Source: Burkholderiales bacterium
GTDB taxonomy: Bacteria; Pseudomonadota; Gammaproteobacteria; Burkholderiales; CAIKXV01
DNA: 8,305 bases
NCBI GenBank assembly: GCA_014379045.1
Contig: JACMMK010000365.1
Location: 1 to 8,305, forward strand
Reading direction: 5' to 3'
Every line of letters begins with the position of its first letter. The stretch's first letter is position 1. Positions 5,161-8,305 of the stretch are shown here, piece after piece. The translations under genes were made by a program, and so were the position numbers. Under the pieces are notes generated by a model. That model did not search any database. It was not told the origin of the DNA and saw nothing but the letters and a program-made list of their open reading frames with translations.

Positions 5161-5838
5161 CTACGCGGCCACTTTCCTGCGGCGCGAGAAGGCCAGCAGA
5201 CCCATCAGGCCCGACCCGAGCAGCCAGGCCGCGGCCGGGACCGGGATGACCGGCGTGCCCGGCGTGCCGCCGTTGATGCCAACGGTGAAGCCGTAGTAGT
5301 TCTCGAACAGCGGATTGGTCCAGGAGATCGACGTGAAAGTACCGCCGAACACGAGCGAGCCGTTGGCTTCCTGGCCGAACGCCGACTGCCCGGCAACCGT
5401 GAATGCAACACCGCCGAACTCGGCGTTGGGACCACCGGCGACGAATGTCGGTGTCGCGTTGATGAAGTCGAAGGTCGCCGTCACCCCGGGCTGGCCGAGG
5501 CTCCAGATCGCGAACACCGGGTTGGTGATCGGCTGGGAGAACACGATCGAATTGACAGTGTTGGTCCCACCGGTTGTCGCGAGCATGTTCCCGGATGCGG
5601 GCGGCGCGTTACCGATGAGCACGCCGTCTGCCCAGGTCGACGTCGGCGTCCAGCTCGGGAAGCCCAAAAGAAGTGACGATGGGCCCGTATGGGTGACACT
5701 CACCCCGCCACTGATCGTGCCGGCGGTGTTCGAGGTCCAGTTGGTCCAGTCGATCGTCGCTGCGACGGCCTGGGTCGCCGACAGCGCGAGCGCGCCCGCG
5801 ATCGCCGCGAGTTTTAGTATCGTTGCTTGTTTCATCAT
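5161..5838 (-). CDS. Secreted PEP-CTERM/VPxPA-CTERM sorting-domain protein, paralogue 2
   Basis: A 225-residue sister of the protein at 4097-4762. It has the same signal peptide type (AVA before ATIDW at residues 24-26), the same central blocks (SWTPTSTWADG, NPVFAIWSLG, TPTFVAGGPNAEFGG, VAGQSAFGQ, FTSISWTN, FTVGINGGT) and a C-terminal anchor identical in its last 26 residues, ending in RRRK (219-222). Differences are concentrated in the mature domain, including a short PGTP insertion just before the sorting signal. A TGGAG ribosome binding site lies just upstream of the double ATG. The protein is expected to be exported by Sec and processed by an exosortase encoded elsewhere, then displayed or released into exopolysaccharide. 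It has its own perfect terminator and is probably monocistronic, as 258 bp separate it from the oxidoreductase stop codon. The specific role of the beta-rich domain is unknown. Confidence 0.9.
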   Translation of the reverse strand: MMKQATILKLAAIAGALALSATQAVAATIDWTNWTSNTAGTISGGVSVTHTGPSSLLLGFPSWTPTSTWADGVLIGNAPPASGNMLATTGGTNTVNSIVFSQPITNPVFAIWSLGQPGVTATFDFINATPTFVAGGPNAEFGGVAFTVAGQSAFGQEANGSLVFGGTFTSISWTNPLFENYYGFTVGINGGTPGTPVIPVPAAAWLLGSGLMGLLAFSRRRKVAA

Positions 5839-5943
5839 GGGACTCCAGGTGTGTGGGTGTAGGTGAAGAAGACTGGCCGGTCAGGCAAAGCGGTACTGCA
5901 TACGTCGCATCGGGCTACTTCAGCCGAGCGACGGCTAGGTGAA

Positions 5944-5961
5944 GCACAAGTGAAAGTGTGC
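5944..5961. promoter_or_regulatory. GCACA-N8-TGTGC dyad upstream of paralogue 2
   Basis: The arms are identical to those at 4868-4885 and the spacer is also 8 bp but of different sequence. Like its twin it lies 106 bp upstream of its gene's start codon. It is a candidate binding site for a dimeric regulator. Confidence 0.35.
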
Positions 5962-6009
5962 CCCCTCCGCAATTGCTTGAGTGTGAATTCGATCACCCCT
6001 CTCGCGCAG

Positions 6010-6033
6010 CGGTTAGTCCGAATGGACTAATCG
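6010..6033. repeat. Inverted repeat TTAGTCC-GAAT-GGACTAA
   Basis: A perfect 7-bp stem (6013-6019 with 6024-6030) around a GAAT loop. It can be extended to 10 pairs if one G-U pair is allowed. There is no T-run on either side, so it is not a standard intrinsic terminator. It lies 67 bp past the oxidoreductase stop codon on the minus strand and could be an operator, an mRNA 3'-end stem-loop or a weak terminator. It has no counterpart in copy 1 of the duplication. Confidence 0.5.
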
Positions 6034-6096
6034 GAGCGTGCTCCCGACGGGTTTCCGCGCTTTGCCACCCAGTGCCAGCCAGTGATACCCGCGCGC

Positions 6097-7449
6097 TCAC
6101 CCGCGGCTGTCGAGAAACCGGTACCAGTAGAACATCGCCCGCTGCGGGATGCGCAGCAGCGCATGCGCGGGAAAGCGCGCCAGCGGAAGCCGTGCCGCAT
6201 CGATCCCCGCCTCGCCCGCATCGTCGGCGATCTGCGCCGCGAGCAGGCGACCGGCATACAACGAGAGCGACACGCCGCTGCCCTGATAGCCCACGGCGTA
6301 ATGAACGGTCGGATCGTCGGTCGCACGCCGGATGCGCGGCAGGAAATCGCGCGTGAAGCACACCCAGCCGTGCCAGTCGTAATCGACCGTGATGCCGTCG
6401 AGCGCGGGGTACTTCGCGATCAGTTCGCGCAACAGATAATCGCGGTGATTCGCGTTGCGCCAGGGCGTGTCCGCGATCAGGCCTCGACCCCCGAACAGGA
6501 TGCGTCGATCAGGCAGGCGCCGCCAGTAGAACATCAGCTTGCGCACATCGGTCATCACGTGACCGGTAATGAAGTTGCTGCCGGCGATCTCGGCATCGGT
6601 CATCGGCCGCGTCACGATGATGTGCGACAGGATCGGGAACAACGTCGCGCGCAATTCGGGATGCAATGCCGTCGGCGTGTAGCCGTTGGTGGCGATCACG
6701 ACTTCGCGCGCGTTGACGATGCCATGCGGCGTCGTCAACCGGTGCGTCGCGCCGTTCTTCTGCCATGCCGTGACCGGCGACGACGAATGCACGGCGGCGC
6801 CCGCCGCGCGCGCCATGCGCAACACGCCGAGCGAGAGCTTGAGCGGGTGCACCGCCAGCGCATCCGGAATGCGCAGCGCGCCATGCGATTGCGTGCCGCC
6901 CACATGGTCGCGCTGCAACTGTGCGGCAGGCAGATACTCGGCCGGGTACTCGAGTTCGCGCCGCATCACTTCGGCCTCGGCCTCGAGCGCGCCGGCGCGA
7001 CTCGCCTTCGGCGCGATCTTCAGGTGGCCCGCCTCGCTCGCATCGCAGTCGATCGCCCCATCACCGATCATCTCGCGCACGTTGTCGAGTGAGGCCATCG
7101 TGCTGCCGAACAGCCGCCTGGCACCGTCGCGCCCGAAGCGCCCGACCATGTCGCTGAACGACAGGCGTCCGAACGCCATCCGTGCGAAGCCGCCGTTGCG
7201 ACCGCTGCACCCCCAGCCGGGACGGTTCGCTTCGAGCACCGTCACCTGCCGGCCGTAGCGCCGCGCGAGGTGATACGCCGTCGACAGTCCGGTATAGCCG
7301 CCGCCGATCACTGCGATGTCGGTGTCGACGGCGACGGGCGCCACGCCATCGTCGGCGGGCACCGGACCCGAGGTCGCGGTCCAGTACGACCCGGGATAGC
7401 CGAGCCCGGTGCCCGGCGTGTCTGCGAAGATCGGATCGTAGGGTTTCAT
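6097..7449 (-). CDS. FAD-dependent oxidoreductase, DadA/OrdL (gamma-glutamylputrescine oxidase-like) family
   Basis: A 450-residue flavoenzyme, full length for the D-amino-acid-oxidase-like (DAO) superfamily. The N-terminal extension YDPIFADTPG..GYPGSYW is typical of the OrdL/PuuB subgroup. The FAD-binding Rossmann motif is DIAVIGGGYTGLSTAYHLA (GGGYTG at 49-54), with the ribose-binding Glu at 73, followed by CSGRNGG (81-87), another flavin-contact motif of the family. Near the C-terminus GYQGSGVSLSLYAGRLLA (from about residue 387) is the second FAD motif. Members oxidatively deaminate amino acids or N-substituted amines (glutamylputrescine, sarcosine-like compounds), giving an aldehyde or ketoacid and H2O2 or reduced quinone; the substrate here is not determinable. 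ATG 7449 is chosen. A TTG at 7461 would add four residues, and neither start has a strong ribosome binding site. It lies 34 bp downstream of the Bug receptor, so the two are probably co-transcribed. A broken copy of its 3' part is at 4884-5085. Confidence 0.9.
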   Translation of the reverse strand: MKPYDPIFADTPGTGLGYPGSYWTATSGPVPADDGVAPVAVDTDIAVIGGGYTGLSTAYHLARRYGRQVTVLEANRPGWGCSGRNGGFARMAFGRLSFSDMVGRFGRDGARRLFGSTMASLDNVREMIGDGAIDCDASEAGHLKIAPKASRAGALEAEAEVMRRELEYPAEYLPAAQLQRDHVGGTQSHGALRIPDALAVHPLKLSLGVLRMARAAGAAVHSSSPVTAWQKNGATHRLTTPHGIVNAREVVIATNGYTPTALHPELRATLFPILSHIIVTRPMTDAEIAGSNFITGHVMTDVRKLMFYWRRLPDRRILFGGRGLIADTPWRNANHRDYLLRELIAKYPALDGITVDYDWHGWVCFTRDFLPRIRRATDDPTVHYAVGYQGSGVSLSLYAGRLLAAQIADDAGEAGIDAARLPLARFPAHALLRIPQRAMFYWYRFLDSRG

Positions 7450-7483
7450 AGCGCGCCGCAATGCCTGCTTTTCGGTCGATCGA

Positions 7484-8305
7484 TCATGGCTTCAATCCGA
7501 GTTTCTCGACGATCACGCGCGACACCTCGAACTGCTTCGTCGCGTACTTCGTATAGTCGGCCGTCGACAGGTAGTTGCGCTCCATGCCGAGTCGGTCGAG
7601 CGTCTCCACGAACTTCGGCTCGTCGGCTGCGCTACGGAAGGCATCGTGCAGCAAGGCCGTCACCTTCGGGTCGAGCGCGCGCGGCCCGGCGATGCCCCAC
7701 GGCGCGTTCGACACGAAGCCGTAGATGTCGCGCAACGTCGGCACCCCCGGCACCTTGGTCGTCGGCCGCTCGCCCCAGGTGATCAGCGGACGGAAGTAGC
7801 CGGCCGCGATCTGCTCCCACGGCGGCGTGCCGGCATACGCCTGCACCTCGCCCTGGCGTACCGCCGCCAACATTTCGCTGGTGCCCTTGTACGGGATCTG
7901 CACCCAGTCGATGCCGTCGCGCTCGGCGATCAGGTACATCGTCACATGCAGGTCGGAGCCGATGCCGGGACTCGCGAAACTGATCTTCCCCGGGTTCGCC
8001 TTCGCGTACACGGCGAACTCCCTCCAGGTCTTCCACGGCGAATCGGTACGCACCGACACGCCGAACACATACGACGCGATGTTGATCACCCAGGTCAGGT
8101 CTACCGGCGGATTGAAGCCGGACTTCGAGATGTGCGGGTTGCGGAAAACGCCGGTTGGAATCTGCGCGAGCGTATGGCCGTCGGGGCGCGCCTGCGCCGC
8201 CGCCTGTGCGGCAATCGCGCCGCCTGCGCCGGGACGGTTCTCGACCAGCACCTTGCGCGCGAGCTGGCGCGAGACCAGGTCCGCCAGCGTACGCACCGCG
8301 ATGTC
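7484..8305 (-). CDS. Bug/TctC-family tripartite tricarboxylate transporter substrate-binding protein (partial, 5' end outside window)
   Basis: 273 residues are visible. The frame is still open at the right edge and begins at DIAVRTLADLVSRQLARKV, the first helix region of Bug proteins, so roughly 45-50 N-terminal residues including the signal peptide are missing. Family marks are VENRPGAGGAIAA (residues 21-33), PDGHTLAQIP, the PWKTWREFAVYAKANPGKISFASPG region, IPYKGTSEMLAAVRQGEVQ, and VPTLRDI with WGIAGPRALDP near the end. Bug proteins are periplasmic receptors that bind carboxylates, amino acids or nicotinate-like compounds. They either feed TctAB membrane components or act as orphan sensors. 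No TctA or TctB gene is in the window. The adjacent flavoenzyme suggests that the ligand could be an amino- or N-containing carboxylate, which is an inference. A GTG at 8296 could mimic a start, but it lies inside the conserved domain. Confidence 0.92.
   Translation of the reverse strand, partial: DIAVRTLADLVSRQLARKVLVENRPGAGGAIAAQAAAQARPDGHTLAQIPTGVFRNPHISKSGFNPPVDLTWVINIASYVFGVSVRTDSPWKTWREFAVYAKANPGKISFASPGIGSDLHVTMYLIAERDGIDWVQIPYKGTSEMLAAVRQGEVQAYAGTPPWEQIAAGYFRPLITWGERPTTKVPGVPTLRDIYGFVSNAPWGIAGPRALDPKVTALLHDAFRSAADEPKFVETLDRLGMERNYLSTADYTKYATKQFEVSRVIVEKLGLKP

Larger units (their letters stand above)
5839..6096. other. Intergenic region upstream of PEP-CTERM paralogue 2
   Basis: 258 bp with no credible gene. 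It contains the ribosome binding site next to 5838, the GCACA-N8-TGTGC dyad (5944-5961) and the inverted repeat at 6010-6033. About 190 bp corresponding to 5962-6152 are missing from the first copy of the duplication. No clear sigma-70 or sigma-54 promoter was found by eye. Confidence 0.5.
5079..6356. repeat. Tandem segmental duplication, copy 2 (well preserved)
   Basis: Copy 2 comprises a perfect terminator, PEP-CTERM paralogue 2, a 258-bp intergenic region and the 3' end of the intact oxidoreductase. It corresponds to copy 1 at 3972-5085. Its left edge is the junction where oxidoreductase-derived sequence changes to the sequence that follows the amidohydrolase stop codon. The shared 7-mer CGCGTGA sits at 3972-3978, 5079-5085 and 6350-6356. 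Confidence 0.85.

Noticed and set aside
3972..6356. A transposon or integron explaining the repeated PEP-CTERM unit
   Set aside because: There is no transposase or integrase, no terminal inverted repeats and no target-site duplication. The heptamer and the oxidoreductase relic fit a plain tandem duplication better.
6082..7092. Plus-strand open frame of 336 codons opposite the FAD oxidoreductase
   Set aside because: It is antisense to a gene with clear FAD-binding motifs; its Arg/His/Ala-rich sequence is typical of antisense reading.

Overview
This is a GC-rich bacterial segment. It most likely comes from a betaproteobacterium of the Burkholderiales type: it carries a Bug/TctC-family periplasmic solute receptor next to an amino-acid-oxidase-like flavoenzyme, several catabolic enzymes, and exosortase-sorted PEP-CTERM-type surface proteins. 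The taxon is an inference from gene content, since no rRNA or other marker is present.

Layout from left to right. Positions 1-267 (minus) hold the N-terminal part of a zeta-class GST (maleylacetoacetate isomerase-like). Positions 387-2123 (minus) encode a CocE/NonD-type acyl hydrolase. Across a 126-bp divergent intergenic region lies a two-gene plus-strand operon: a 3-hydroxyisobutyrate-dehydrogenase-like NADP oxidoreductase (2250-3131, TTG start) and an amidohydrolase of the PDC-hydrolase type (3145-3978). Then come two tandem paralogous PEP-CTERM/VPxPA-CTERM secreted proteins (4097-4762 and 5161-5838, both minus), each followed by a version of the same hairpin terminator. Positions 6097-7449 (minus) encode a DadA/OrdL-type FAD oxidoreductase. 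Finally a Bug/TctC receptor (7484-8305, minus) runs off the right edge and lies just upstream of the flavoenzyme in the same operon.

The most informative structure is a tandem segmental duplication. The stretch between the two PEP-CTERM genes contains a decayed ~200-bp piece of the FAD oxidoreductase 3' region (about 4884-5085), carrying an in-frame TAG and a 1-bp deletion. Its end joins directly to the sequence that also follows the amidohydrolase stop codon. The 7-mer CGCGTGA is present at all three relevant places: 3972-3978, 5079-5085 and 6350-6356. The simplest history is an ancestral order amidohydrolase / terminator / PEP-CTERM / oxidoreductase, followed by tandem duplication through this microhomology. 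Copy 1 then lost about 190 bp, expanded a 15-bp repeat and weakened its terminator. Both PEP-CTERM frames stayed intact.

Functionally, the flanking genes look like small-molecule uptake and degradation: receptor plus oxidase on one side, and hydrolase, dehydrogenase, amidohydrolase and isomerase on the other. No substrate can be named from sequence alone. I see no CRISPR array, tRNA, rRNA, insertion sequence or phage gene.
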